A program made the position numbers and the translations under genes. Below are positions 48,036-56,630 of a stretch of 64,000 nucleotides of DNA, one piece after another. Below the pieces are notes generated by a model. It had not been told where the DNA came from, made no database searches, and saw nothing but the letters and a program-made list of their open reading frames with translations. Position 1 is the first letter of the stretch, and every line of letters starts with the position of its first letter. Source of the DNA: an uncultured Bacteroidales bacterium (GTDB lineage Bacteria > Bacteroidota > Bacteroidia > Bacteroidales > UBA11471); the NCBI GenBank assembly GCA_944325415.1, contig CALUZW010000002.1, positions 144,037 to 208,036 on the forward strand, read 5' to 3'.

Positions 48036-49076
48036 TCACCGGCGAGCGGTTATTGCCACCTTTATCACTCCGTCGAGCCGGTTCTCAAAAATACGGTAAG
48101 CCTCTTCTATATCGTCGAGCGCATAACGATGCGTGATGAGAGGCGTAGTGTCTATGCGTCCGGCGGCTATGAGGTCGAGTATCTCGGCACAGTCGCAACC
48201 GTCTACTCCACCGGTCTTGAAGGTAAGATTCTTACCGTACATCTCGGGCAGAGGCAATACCTGCGGCTTGTCATACAAGGCAACAACCGTAACCACGGCA
48301 TTGGGGCGGGCACACTCCCAGGCCAGCCTGAATGAATCGTCGCTACCGGCCACCTCCAATACCACATCGGCTCCACCCCGCTCGCAACGGCGACGTATTG
48401 TCGGGAGGCACTCCTCGGGTGAGACCACCTCTACCCCGGGATAATGGCGTCTCACAAAAGCGGCCCGTTCGGGCGACTTCTCGCACACGATAATACACTG
48501 CGGCCCATGCAGTTGCGCACACAGAAGGGTGCAGATACCCGTCGGCCCCGCCCCGATAATCAGCACCGTATCGTCGGGCTTGATTTCGGAGATGCGCGCC
48601 GCCCAGAATCCAGTGGCCAGAATATCACCCACAAACAGGGCCTGCTCATCGCTCACCCCATCGGGAATACGGTTGAGTCCGCTGTCGGCATAAGGCACAC
48701 GCACATACTCGGCCTGACCTCCGTCGATGCGGCAGCCGAGCGCCCAGCCGCCGTGAGGGTCGGTACAGTTGTTTACAAAACCACGACGGCAGAAAAAACA
48801 TTCGCCGCAGAAGGTCTCCACATTTACCGTAACACGGTCGCCCGGCCTGACGGTACGCACCTCGGCGCCCACCTGCTCGACAACTCCCACCATCTCGTGG
48901 CCCACGATAATGCCGGGCACGGCACGCGGCACGCTGCCATGCTTGATGTGAAGGTCGCTCGTGCAGATACTGCCCAACGTTACTCTCACCACGGCATCGC
49001 GGGCATCGACAACCGTCGGTACCGGCCGCTCCTGCAAGGCAAAGCGCCCCGGAGCTACATATACATATCCCAACAT
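48036..49076 (-). CDS. Zinc-dependent medium-chain alcohol dehydrogenase
   Basis: NAD(P)-dependent dehydrogenase, 346 residues. Catalytic zinc ligands: Cys in GSICTSDLH and the His-Glu in GHEMVGVVEQ; structural zinc ligands CGECFFCRRGFVNNC; Rossmann motif VLIIGAGPTGI. It resembles threonine-/sorbitol-dehydrogenase-like enzymes, but the substrate cannot be fixed. ATG 49076 is used since MLGYVYVAPG aligns with the family start and the longer extension overlaps the promoter. Confidence 0.88.
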   Translation of the reverse strand: MLGYVYVAPGRFALQERPVPTVVDARDAVVRVTLGSICTSDLHIKHGSVPRAVPGIIVGHEMVGVVEQVGAEVRTVRPGDRVTVNVETFCGECFFCRRGFVNNCTDPHGGWALGCRIDGGQAEYVRVPYADSGLNRIPDGVSDEQALFVGDILATGFWAARISEIKPDDTVLIIGAGPTGICTLLCAQLHGPQCIIVCEKSPERAAFVRRHYPGVEVVSPEECLPTIRRRCERGGADVVLEVAGSDDSFRLAWECARPNAVVTVVALYDKPQVLPLPEMYGKNLTFKTGGVDGCDCAEILDLIAAGRIDTTPLITHRYALDDIEEAYRIFENRLDGVIKVAITARR

Positions 49077-49099
49077 AAATCTTCGTTTTTCTCTTTCTA

Positions 49100-49107
49100 C
49101 AAATTTA
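49100..49107 (-). promoter_or_regulatory. -7 promoter box for the alcohol dehydrogenase
   Basis: On the minus strand TAAATTTG, 23 bases upstream of the ATG. Confidence 0.5.
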
Positions 49108-49238
49108 CACAAATACCGCCAACATTGCTATTCCATCAACAAAACAAAAGAAAAATTCGAAAACAAATAACGGGAAATGATATCCTTATTTCTTTCGGGC
49201 TGTTCAAGTTTAAAGATGTTTAAAGAGGCCGGGGTCGC

Positions 49239-49270
49239 GTTTCAGCGGTATCGGTTTTTGTGTAATTTTG
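49239..49270 (+). promoter_or_regulatory. Promoter of the YczE-kinase fusion gene
   Basis: -7 box TAATTTTG at 49263-49270 and a -33 like GTTTC at 49239. The box rules out the TTG at 49268 as the gene start. Confidence 0.55.
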
Positions 49271-49294
49271 CCTCCGTTAAAAATTTTACATAAA

Positions 49295-50587
49295 ATGGTA
49301 GTGCAGAGAAGTCGGGCCGAGTGGTTGCGCCGCTATGCGAGTTTTGTTGTCATACTCTTTGTGATTACCTTTGGCACCTCCCTGTCGATACGGGCCAACC
49401 TCGGGTCGTCGCCCATCTCGGCCCCGCCCTATATTCTGTCGCTGGTGCCGGGCATAAATCTCACCATGGGTCAGCTGACCATCTGCATGCATGTGTTGTT
49501 CATTACGATACAGGTGCTGCTCCTGCGCAAGAATTTTGAAAAACGGCAATACTCGCAGATTCTTGTCTCTTTCCTCTTCGGCTTCTACACCGACCTGACC
49601 ATGTGGCTCACGGGTTTTCTGCAAATTCCTTTCGACATCAATCCGCTGATAGGTTATCCGCTGCGGTTTATTGAGTTGCTCATCGGCGGAGCTATACTGG
49701 CTTTCGGCATTGCCTGCGAAGTGCGCTGCGACTCGCTGATGCTTGCCGGTGAAGGGTTGCCCCTGGCGATTTCACGGTTTCTCAACCGAGACTTCGGTAA
49801 GGTAAAAATATGCTCCGACACTACCCTGGTGTGCATCGGTACCCTCTTCATGTTTATCTTCTTCGGCGGTTGGAACTGGGAAATGATAGGCGTAGGTACG
49901 CTGGTCTCGATGTTCTATGTAGGCATGATGGTAAGGGTTTTCTCGCCCCATATCAAGTGGCTCGACAAGTTGTTCATACCCCGGTCGGAACGACTTGCTG
50001 CGTCGGCCGCATCGGCTGCCGATGAATGGAGCGGCCATCGGATTATCACCATCGCCCGCATGTACGGGAGCGGTGGCAACGCCGTGGGCGAAGAGGTAGC
50101 CCGTAGACTGGGCTACCCCTGCTACAACCGCCAGATTATAGACCAGACGGCACAACAGATGGGTTACTCCACAGAGTTTGTAGAGAAAAACGAACAGACA
50201 CTCCCAACCGGGCGGCTGTGGGAACTGATATGCAGCGACAGCGGCATACCGGCTTCGATGAATCCGTCGCGCGAAGATGCCATCTACGTAGGCCAAAGCC
50301 GCACCATCAGAGGGCTTGCCCATAACGGACCGTGCGTAATTATTGGCCGCCTGGGTAACTGGATTCTGCGCGACGACCCTCATGTGCTGCGGGTATTCAT
50401 AGGGTCGGGCCGCGACTTCGCCGTGAAACAGCTCGTCGGGAAACTACACCTCTCGGAGGAAGAGGCTGCCAAGAAAATAGAGCAGGTGAACACGGACCGC
50501 GCCAATCACTACCGACACTATACCGGCCGGCAATGGAGCGACGCTGCCGTAGAAATGATACTGCGCGCCGCCCGAGAGACAAGATAG
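49295..50587 (+). CDS. YczE-like membrane protein fused to a cytidylate-kinase-like domain
   Basis: 430 residues. N-terminal half (about 10-215): five or six membrane segments of the YczE/YitT type, with 'GTSLSIRANLGSSPISAPPY'. C-terminal half (about 240-430): cytidylate-kinase-like P-loop domain with 'IARMYGSGGNAVGEEVARRLGYP' and 'ERHYRHYTG'-like end (NHYRHYTGRQW). The kinase half should face the cytosol. Fusions like this occur in gut anaerobes; the role is unknown, perhaps a transporter coupled to phosphorylation of its cargo. ATG 49295 is used because upstream in-frame codons lie in the promoter. Confidence 0.82.
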   Translation: MVVQRSRAEWLRRYASFVVILFVITFGTSLSIRANLGSSPISAPPYILSLVPGINLTMGQLTICMHVLFITIQVLLLRKNFEKRQYSQILVSFLFGFYTDLTMWLTGFLQIPFDINPLIGYPLRFIELLIGGAILAFGIACEVRCDSLMLAGEGLPLAISRFLNRDFGKVKICSDTTLVCIGTLFMFIFFGGWNWEMIGVGTLVSMFYVGMMVRVFSPHIKWLDKLFIPRSERLAASAASAADEWSGHRIITIARMYGSGGNAVGEEVARRLGYPCYNRQIIDQTAQQMGYSTEFVEKNEQTLPTGRLWELICSDSGIPASMNPSREDAIYVGQSRTIRGLAHNGPCVIIGRLGNWILRDDPHVLRVFIGSGRDFAVKQLVGKLHLSEEEAAKKIEQVNTDRANHYRHYTGRQWSDAAVEMILRAARETR

Positions 50588-50644
50588 GCACGCTCCTCTC
50601 CCACGCTTGTTTCTCTACTACCTGCGCCACGCGGGCAAGCGGCA

Positions 50645-50944
50645 TCAACAGCCGCTCCCGTCGATACTGCAAGCTGCTCCCGAGACTGCCGGGCGCGAAC
50701 GCAAGCCTGCTTCTTCGGGGGTAAGCGTTACCGTACCGTCTTCCAATACAAAACAGGGTATACCTACGGCACCCACACGCTTGGCCAGGGCAAAGGCATC
50801 GTTACTGTCTCTCAACCGGAGAAAGGCTTTAAGATCTCTCACATTCCGGCCGATGTCTATCACTTCATACTTGTCGTTACCCTTCACCTGCTCCTCTACG
50901 TATGTGCAGTCGGGACAGGTTTCCATTCCGTATATCTTTATCAT
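50645..50944 (-). CDS. Glutaredoxin-like protein
   Basis: 99 residues with a thioredoxin-fold start: MIKIYGMETCPDC (CPDC redox motif, Cys10-Cys13), then 'VGAVGIPCFVLEDG' with the cis-Pro. Glutaredoxin-related proteins of this type are common in gut anaerobes. A C-terminal tail has extra cysteines (GAACSIDGSGC). ATG 50944 is used because it starts the fold directly; the longer frame upstream is not conserved-looking. Confidence 0.8.
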   Translation of the reverse strand: MIKIYGMETCPDCTYVEEQVKGNDKYEVIDIGRNVRDLKAFLRLRDSNDAFALAKRVGAVGIPCFVLEDGTVTLTPEEAGLRSRPAVSGAACSIDGSGC

Positions 50945-51198
50945 GCTGAATTTTTTTGGGGGGCTTTCGCCCACGTGAATACTGACCGGAGCGGGAGCAA
51001 TGCCCACCGGCTGCTCAAAAATAGGCAATTCCGCCCACATACGCCACATCGTATCCCGATTATTTTTATCCGCCCCAAACCACCCGCAACCCAAGCCGGA
51101 ACGGCCGCCGCCCGCCGGACTTACAGACACGCCCAAGCAACCGTACCGCCGAGATAAAAAATCGCCCCGACAGGAGAATAACCAGTGGTGATAATCTC

Positions 51199-51206
51199 TA
51201 TCTTTG
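51199..51206 (+). promoter_or_regulatory. -7 promoter box for the AEC transporter
   Basis: TATCTTTG matches TAnnTTTG, 29 bases upstream of the ATG at 51236. Confidence 0.5.
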
Positions 51207-51235
51207 CAGCGGTTTTTAAGGTAAAAAAGAGAACG

Positions 51236-52144
51236 ATGAATGCCATTGTAACGCAAATGATTATCCTCTTTTTGCTGGTGATTGTGGGCTACTACCTCAG
51301 CAAGAAGAAGATGATGGACGCCGATTTCGACCGCAAGCTCTCCGACCTGGTCATCAACGTAACGTGCCCCTGCCTGATACTCTCATCGGTCATGGGCGAT
51401 ACTCTCCCCGACAAAAATCTTATCGGCCCCCTGCTCATCGTGGGATTTGCCTCCTATGTCGTACTCATAGGCGCTGCGTTTCTGTTGCCGCGCTACATGC
51501 CCATAAAGAGCGACGAGCGCGGAATATACAGTTTCATGCTGGCATTTGGCAACGTGGGATTTATCGGCTACCCTATCGTAGCATCGATTTTCGGACCCGA
51601 CGCCGTGTTTTACGCCAGCATACTCAACTTCCCCAGTACACTGCTGATATTTGTGTTCGGCACGCTGTTTATTTCGGGAGGGAAAGGCAAATTACAGTTC
51701 GACCGGCGCACCCTCTACTGTCCGGCCATGATAGCCTCGTATCTCTCCATACTGATAGTTGTTACCGGCTGGGAAGCACCCCGGGTGATAAGTGCCCCCT
51801 GCACCATTCTCGGCAACGTAACCGTGCCGGCAGCACTGCTTATCATCGGCTCGGCCATGGCGCAGGTGCCCATCAAACGCATGTTCGGGAATCTGCCCGT
51901 CTATCTCATGGCGGCCTTCCGCCTGCTGCTGGTGCCGCTCCTGATACTCTACCTGTCGCGTCTGTGCCATGTGCCCGAAACGATTGCCGGCATCAATGTC
52001 GTACTGGCTAGTATGCCGGTAGCCTCTTACGGGACACTCTTCTGCATCAAATACCGACGCGGCGAGGTAACCATGACCGAAGGCACATTCATCACCACCC
52101 TCCTCTCGGTAGTCACCATTCCACTGCTCACCCTCTTCCTCTGA
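51236..52144 (+). CDS. AEC-family (auxin efflux carrier-type) transporter
   Basis: Inner-membrane secondary transporter, 302 residues with about ten membrane segments in two inverted repeats. 'LSDLVINVTCPCLILSSVM' and 'LAFGNVGFIGYPIV' in the first half and 'NVTVPAALLIIGSAMAQVP' in the second are typical. Bacterial members move malate, malonate or similar acids. ATG 51236 is chosen because a promoter box lies just upstream. Confidence 0.88.
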   Translation: MNAIVTQMIILFLLVIVGYYLSKKKMMDADFDRKLSDLVINVTCPCLILSSVMGDTLPDKNLIGPLLIVGFASYVVLIGAAFLLPRYMPIKSDERGIYSFMLAFGNVGFIGYPIVASIFGPDAVFYASILNFPSTLLIFVFGTLFISGGKGKLQFDRRTLYCPAMIASYLSILIVVTGWEAPRVISAPCTILGNVTVPAALLIIGSAMAQVPIKRMFGNLPVYLMAAFRLLLVPLLILYLSRLCHVPETIAGINVVLASMPVASYGTLFCIKYRRGEVTMTEGTFITTLLSVVTIPLLTLFL

Positions 52145-52243
52145 GCAGTCCTCGCCGGGCAGACACCGACAGCCGCCCCACCCTGCTGCGGGTCATCGTC
52201 GTGCTACGGCATCGCCCCTCGTGAAGCAGTGCGGCAAAAAACA

Positions 52244-52654
52244 TCAGGCAATGCCCAGCAACTCAATCTCGAAGACAAGTGTCGAGCCACCGGGAATACC
52301 GGGTTGTGAAAACTTTCCGTATCCCATCTCGGCAGGAATGTAAAGCTCCCATTTATCGCCGATACACATGTGCTGCATGGCGACAATCCAACCCTCAATC
52401 AGCTCGTTCAGGCGGAACGCTATGGGCGTGCCACCACGGCTGCTGTCAAATTTTCTGCCGTCGATGGTCCACCCCGTATAGTGAGCGGTAACGACGCTCC
52501 TGAGGTTCGGGTGTTTTCCGTCGTTCCGACCCTCGGCTATCACTTTGTAAAACACACCTTTGGGAAGTGGCATGACCCCCTCCTCTCTCGATTTGGCCAC
52601 CAACCAGTCGCGGTTGGCCTGCACATATTCCTGTCGGTTCATATATCCAAACAT
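52244..52654 (-). CDS. FKBP-type peptidyl-prolyl cis-trans isomerase
   Basis: 136 residues, no signal peptide, so cytosolic. FKBP fold with 'VVTAHYTGWTIDGRKFDSS', 'ELIEGWIVAMQHMCIGDKWELYIPAEMGYG' and 'IPGGSTLVFEIELLGI', covering all active-site aromatic positions. Its N-terminal 30 residues (MNRQEYVQANRDWLVAKSREEGV) form a helix as in small Bacteroidales FKBPs. Confidence 0.92.
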   Translation of the reverse strand: MFGYMNRQEYVQANRDWLVAKSREEGVMPLPKGVFYKVIAEGRNDGKHPNLRSVVTAHYTGWTIDGRKFDSSRGGTPIAFRLNELIEGWIVAMQHMCIGDKWELYIPAEMGYGKFSQPGIPGGSTLVFEIELLGIA

Positions 52655-52670
52655 TTGATTCTTAGATATT

Positions 52671-52916
52671 TCATCGAAGACGTCGGCTCAATCGTCTGAA
52701 CTCGCCATCTGTCGGGAACAGACAAAAATAGGAAATCTTCCCGACAATCGGCCCACCTTTTACAGCAGAAGCGGCAACAAAGCTCATCGAGACTGGAATT
52801 TCCGGCACTTGACAGCACAAACGAATAGGCTGAAAGCGTGTCGTCTCACACATCGCATTGGAAACCCGATGTGCACGTTCTATGAGAATGGTCCACCCAC
52901 GTAGCAAGAGCAAGCA
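52671..52916 (-). pseudogene. Possible decayed C-terminus of the Fic gene
   Basis: The frame of the Fic gene continues past its TGA (52917-52919) for 81 codons. The text has a weak resemblance to a Fic C-terminal winged-helix linker (IERAHRVSNAM, then a hydrophobic-rich part). This could be a remnant cut off by a nonsense mutation, or chance. No other gene is seen here. Confidence 0.25.
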
Positions 52917-53789
52917 TCATTCCCATCGGAGCATTGGCTGATAAATAATAGAACTATCGGGCCCTTCGGCAGCCTCTCGCAACGAGAGAAGAAAGAAGCG
53001 AATCCAGGGTTCATAACGGCCGGTTGCATGGACACGTTGCAACTCGGCATAATAGCGGTCGCAATACTTCCAAAGAATATGCGACCACCGCAACACCGGT
53101 TTTTCAAGGAGTCGGGTTTCAAGCAGAAAAAGCGTATTCAATACTCTTCCCACCCTCCCGTTCGCATCAATAAAGGGGTGAATGGCCTCAAACTGATAAT
53201 GTATCAGAGCGGCACGGACAAGCGGACTCATGTCGGAATCTTCATTAATAAACTTTTCCAACGCTGAAAAAGCCTCTACCATATCATCATCAGCGGGTGG
53301 TACATACGAAGCATTTTTCAAGGTACAACCTTCCGGGCCCAACCATAGCGGAGAAGAACGGAACTCGCCCGGATATTTTTTTTCATACCTGTCCCCCCGA
53401 CACATCAGGTAATGTATGTTTTTCAACAGCCGACCACAGAGAGGCAGTTCGTCCAGCGCTCCTACGGCATAGGTTGTGGCTTCGGCAAGATGCGATATTT
53501 CGGCCTGGTCAGCATCGCTGCAATTGCTTGAAGGGAATAATACGCCAAAAGGAGAAAACAGCCTTTCGGCGCTCAACATCCAGGAATCTTCGGACTCTTT
53601 CCTGATAATATCACCCACGGCATCTGCGGTCCATACCGAAGATGATTCCCTCAAGCGTCGTAAGGCATCTTCGGCCTCTTTTATCCACACCTCCAAGCCA
53701 CTTACATCGATTGTCAATGCTGTCAGAGGAGTAGGTACAAAAGAAGTGTATTGTGCTTCACCCCGCAATTTTTTACGATAGGTTCCCAT
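52917..53789 (-). CDS. Fic-domain protein (AMPylator-like), probably truncated
   Basis: 290 residues versus about 370 for common Fic proteins of this type. The core motif is HPFIDANGRVGR, so the usual Gly after Asp is Ala. Upstream, 'KESEDSWMLSAE' lies where the autoinhibitory Ser/Thr-x-x-x-Glu helix is expected. The protein stops just after 'FFLLSLREAAEG', where most relatives have a winged-helix domain. Fic enzymes transfer AMP to target proteins; activity here is doubtful. ATG 53789 begins MGTYRKKLRG; an ATG seven codons upstream is possible. Confidence 0.75.
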   Translation of the reverse strand: MGTYRKKLRGEAQYTSFVPTPLTALTIDVSGLEVWIKEAEDALRRLRESSSVWTADAVGDIIRKESEDSWMLSAERLFSPFGVLFPSSNCSDADQAEISHLAEATTYAVGALDELPLCGRLLKNIHYLMCRGDRYEKKYPGEFRSSPLWLGPEGCTLKNASYVPPADDDMVEAFSALEKFINEDSDMSPLVRAALIHYQFEAIHPFIDANGRVGRVLNTLFLLETRLLEKPVLRWSHILWKYCDRYYAELQRVHATGRYEPWIRFFLLSLREAAEGPDSSIIYQPMLRWE

Positions 53790-53962
53790 AAAGTCTTTTA
53801 TTAAAAGCATACATAAACTGCCCGATATACGATGTACACGTTAGACCGACAAACGCCCACTCGTGCGCCAACACATCAGGGCAACGATTGTCTCGCGACA
53901 CACGTCTCTCGTATGTTCCATGTTTTAAGACAATCCCCCCGCATCTCTCATACGCCGTTTTT

Positions 53963-54544
53963 TCAGACACACGATGTCTTTCGCACCAGATTTTTGGCAA
54001 AACCGACCATATCAAGGGCCTCCTTGGTGCGAAGGAAACGAGAATCAAGGCCATTCGGGCCAAGGCGGAACCGGTCAAGCGCATCAGCATCTTTAAAAAT
54101 ACAATATAATTCGATGGCAAGTTCTTTCTCTTCGCGACAAGTTATCGAGAGATTTTTTATTCCAACTCGATCGTTACGGTCGTGATACTGTATAATTCCG
54201 GCCGCAATAACGGAACAAGGAATATCATGGGTACTACAAAAATCGAGATAATACTTTGCCGCCCGTGCACCATGACCTACATCAAGCCAGTCGTTCTGCC
54301 TTCTCGTGTCATGAAAAATGGCCGCCTGAGACAGTACACGCAGGGCATTGCCCCTCTCTCCCACTCGTTGCCAACCCAACATTAGGGCATACAGAAGAAC
54401 CCGCCGGCAATGCTCCCGGGTGTGTATTAACGAATCGGTCAGCCCGAAAGTCAGGGTATTGTCCATAATCTGCGACCAATACTCATAATTTCTTTTCACA
54501 GCCAAGGGTTGTTCTTCGATAATATGTCGGGGTATCTGCATCAT
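53963..54544 (-). CDS. HD-domain hydrolase
   Basis: 193 residues of the HD superfamily of metal-dependent phosphohydrolases. The ligands appear in order: His in SLIHTREHCRRV, His-Asp in AIFHDTRRQND, His in QYHDRND and Asp in FKDADALDRFR. No other domain. It starts 2 bases after the sirtuin-like gene, so it is the third gene of that operon. A nucleotide or ADP-ribose derivative as substrate is possible given its partners; this is inferred. Confidence 0.85.
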   Translation of the reverse strand: MMQIPRHIIEEQPLAVKRNYEYWSQIMDNTLTFGLTDSLIHTREHCRRVLLYALMLGWQRVGERGNALRVLSQAAIFHDTRRQNDWLDVGHGARAAKYYLDFCSTHDIPCSVIAAGIIQYHDRNDRVGIKNLSITCREEKELAIELYCIFKDADALDRFRLGPNGLDSRFLRTKEALDMVGFAKNLVRKTSCV

Positions 54545-54546
54545 GA

Positions 54547-55242
54547 TTACGATTTCAAAGATAACAATCTTTCTCTTAACTGGCGCAACGTGTTGGCAAT
54601 GTCGCCTTCCAATCCGATGGATTTAGAGGCTATGGTCTGCGGGATATAAAGCTCAGACGCAAAATTCAGCGTAATATACGTTGCCAGAGGTTCTGAGGCG
54701 GCCCATTGCATAAGTGGCTGCTTTATCAAGCGATTGTTTCTTCCCACGCCCAGTTCCAATAATACCAACCGTCTGTTATGATATCGAGCCAGGAAATTCC
54801 GTAAACGAAGAGTTTTGTCTTCAAACGATATTTGTCGACCAAGCTGGAAGAATGTACCTTCTATTTCAAAAACACGGGTCGGCTCAAAACCCGAAAGCTC
54901 CAAATGGGTATCAGCATTCGTTGTGAGGATAAAATAATCTTTATCGTCTACTACCCCAAGCAAATCCTTCATTACCTGCGAAGGGTGGTAATCTTTTATC
55001 CAATACTGTATCAATCTATTGACAAAGGATTTGCGGGCGTCTTCGTCGGGATAATCAAAGAAACACCCTTCAAGAACACTCTTTATGCCGTACTGTCGCT
55101 GAAAATCGCCAAACTGCTGTTGAAACATGTCATTATTGGCAAACAGGTGATATCCTTCGGCGATGGAGAGGCCGTTGCTGGCTCCTATAAGCAATGCGTC
55201 GGCCCCGATCAGAGCACGACAAGCTTTTTCTATATTATTCAT
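54547..55242 (-). CDS. Sirtuin-like protein without zinc ribbon, Glu at the catalytic His position
   Basis: 231 residues with the Rossmann fold of Sir2: GADALLIGASNGLSIAEG (NAD-binding GAG-like), TTNAD at 107-111 (canonical TQNxD), then VFEIEGTF, where the catalytic His of HELHG is Glu128. The four cysteines of the zinc ribbon are absent. 'LLELGVGRNNRLIKQPL' matches the later NAD site. A standard deacetylase role is unlikely; it may bind or hydrolyse NAD or act as partner to the next sirtuin. Second gene of the operon. Confidence 0.8.
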   Translation of the reverse strand: MNNIEKACRALIGADALLIGASNGLSIAEGYHLFANNDMFQQQFGDFQRQYGIKSVLEGCFFDYPDEDARKSFVNRLIQYWIKDYHPSQVMKDLLGVVDDKDYFILTTNADTHLELSGFEPTRVFEIEGTFFQLGRQISFEDKTLRLRNFLARYHNRRLVLLELGVGRNNRLIKQPLMQWAASEPLATYITLNFASELYIPQTIASKSIGLEGDIANTLRQLRERLLSLKS

Positions 55243-55321
55243 AGTTTCTATGCAAATATTCAGGCTAACCCTCTGTTGGAATATTCAGGCATATAGACAG
55301 CCTAACACATTGTTTAATAGG

Positions 55322-56224
55322 TTAGTAAACTCGCGACGGATTGAATATATCGGCCTTGCCCGCACACTTTGCGGCATCGATCGTCTTGCCCAACAGTTGT
55401 TTCAAAACGACTGCTATATCGTCTTTGACAGCAAGACTTTTTGACGCTATCTCCTTGGGAATAATGGCATGCTGCGGATTGATGGTAACATAGAATGCCT
55501 GAGGCCATTGATAGACCATGTTCATGAAAGGCTCTTTGATAAACATCGGCGTCATCATACCCACGCCCAATTCGAGAAACACTGTTTTGCGCTTAGTATT
55601 TCGCCGAAGAAAGTCCACATAACGGTTCATCTCCCGCCGATAATATTCTCCTTGCAGGAATGTGTGTGAACGTACCCAAGGAGCCAGCTCGGCACCACAA
55701 TGAGGGCAGCGCGGAATCAATTCATCGGGCAAAGTATCGTTTTTTATTTCCTTGAAAAGTCTGCATGATTCTTGCTCGTTGTAATAAATCTTATCATGAC
55801 ACGGGCGGCTGCATTGCCAAAATCGCCAGTCGCCCTGTATGCGAGTGATGCGATCATCGGGGAACACCCGATAAAACTGTGCATCCTGATTGGTCGTAGC
55901 CACATAGTACTCCTTGCCAGCAAGCAACTCAGCCAAATCGAGATATGTCTCTCCGGTATAACATTCATACACATATCTGATTGTACGCAACATTAAAGCC
56001 CATTGCTCGCCTCGTGTCAGACGTCGGTCATAAAAAAGGTCAAACATATTATGCCTATCGTATTTCCTCGCCAATTGGCCGGCTATATGCCTGAATACCT
56101 CATCTTCCTGGTAATAGAAAACGAAACCCGACGCGGCCGACATACCCGAAGCCACACCGACCACAACAGCATCGGCACTTGCTATCTTTTCTTTTAATTT
56201 GTTGACTTCTTCCTGTGTAATCAT
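55322..56224 (-). CDS. SirTM-class sirtuin (Gln in place of catalytic His)
   Basis: 300 residues. NAD-binding motif GVASGMSAASG, TTNQD at 110-114, and Gln130 in RITRIQGDW where sirtuin deacylases have His. Gln here is the hallmark of the SirTM class, which acts as protein ADP-ribosyltransferase in Gram-positives, usually beside a macrodomain and a lipoylated GcvH-like target. The zinc ribbon is complete (CSRPC at 138-142, CPHC at 173-176). No macrodomain or GcvH-like gene lies nearby. First gene of the operon, 79 bases before the second sirtuin. Confidence 0.85.
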   Translation of the reverse strand: MITQEEVNKLKEKIASADAVVVGVASGMSAASGFVFYYQEDEVFRHIAGQLARKYDRHNMFDLFYDRRLTRGEQWALMLRTIRYVYECYTGETYLDLAELLAGKEYYVATTNQDAQFYRVFPDDRITRIQGDWRFWQCSRPCHDKIYYNEQESCRLFKEIKNDTLPDELIPRCPHCGAELAPWVRSHTFLQGEYYRREMNRYVDFLRRNTKRKTVFLELGVGMMTPMFIKEPFMNMVYQWPQAFYVTINPQHAIIPKEIASKSLAVKDDIAVVLKQLLGKTIDAAKCAGKADIFNPSRVY

Positions 56225-56244
56225 ATTTTCTGATTAATTGCCGA

Positions 56245-56252
56245 CAAAGGTA
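56245..56252 (-). promoter_or_regulatory. -7 promoter box for the sirtuin-HD operon
   Basis: On the minus strand TACCTTTG, 20 bases upstream of the ATG at 56224. Confidence 0.55.
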
Positions 56253-56544
56253 TGTAATGTCATGGCCCTCATCGCCTACCAAAAAAGGAATAATAAATAC
56301 CAATTTGATAACAAATCAAAAACCTACCACACCCCATCGCGACAATATATGCATCATAATAAATTCATAAAAATAACGCAGTAAAGTATCTCACCAAAGA
56401 AGATTCGCCTTCTACATATTACCATTGTGATAAGTATCCAAGAACCACGCACATTATGGCTCGCACTCGACATTTCAGCAGCCGACTTATCAATTTGGCA
56501 CAAAGAAAGATAATTTTGGTATCTGCAAGCCCAACCGGCTATCC

Positions 56545-56552
56545 TATCTTTG
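56545..56552 (+). promoter_or_regulatory. -7 promoter box for the radical SAM pair
   Basis: TATCTTTG matches TAnnTTTG, 78 bases upstream of the ATG at 56631. A second box, TAATTTTG, lies at 56511. The rest of 56253-56630 is A+T rich with no gene seen. Confidence 0.5.
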
Positions 56553-56630
56553 CAATAGATAAAAGCCCTCTTCACACAAGGTAAAAGCCGGTATTCGTCA
56601 CTCAAAAAGAACGCATTAAAGAACTACTCC

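Noticed and set aside
56456..56584. Small plus-strand frame starting MARTRHFSSRLINLAQ
   Set aside because: It runs across the promoter boxes of the radical SAM pair and resembles nothing known.
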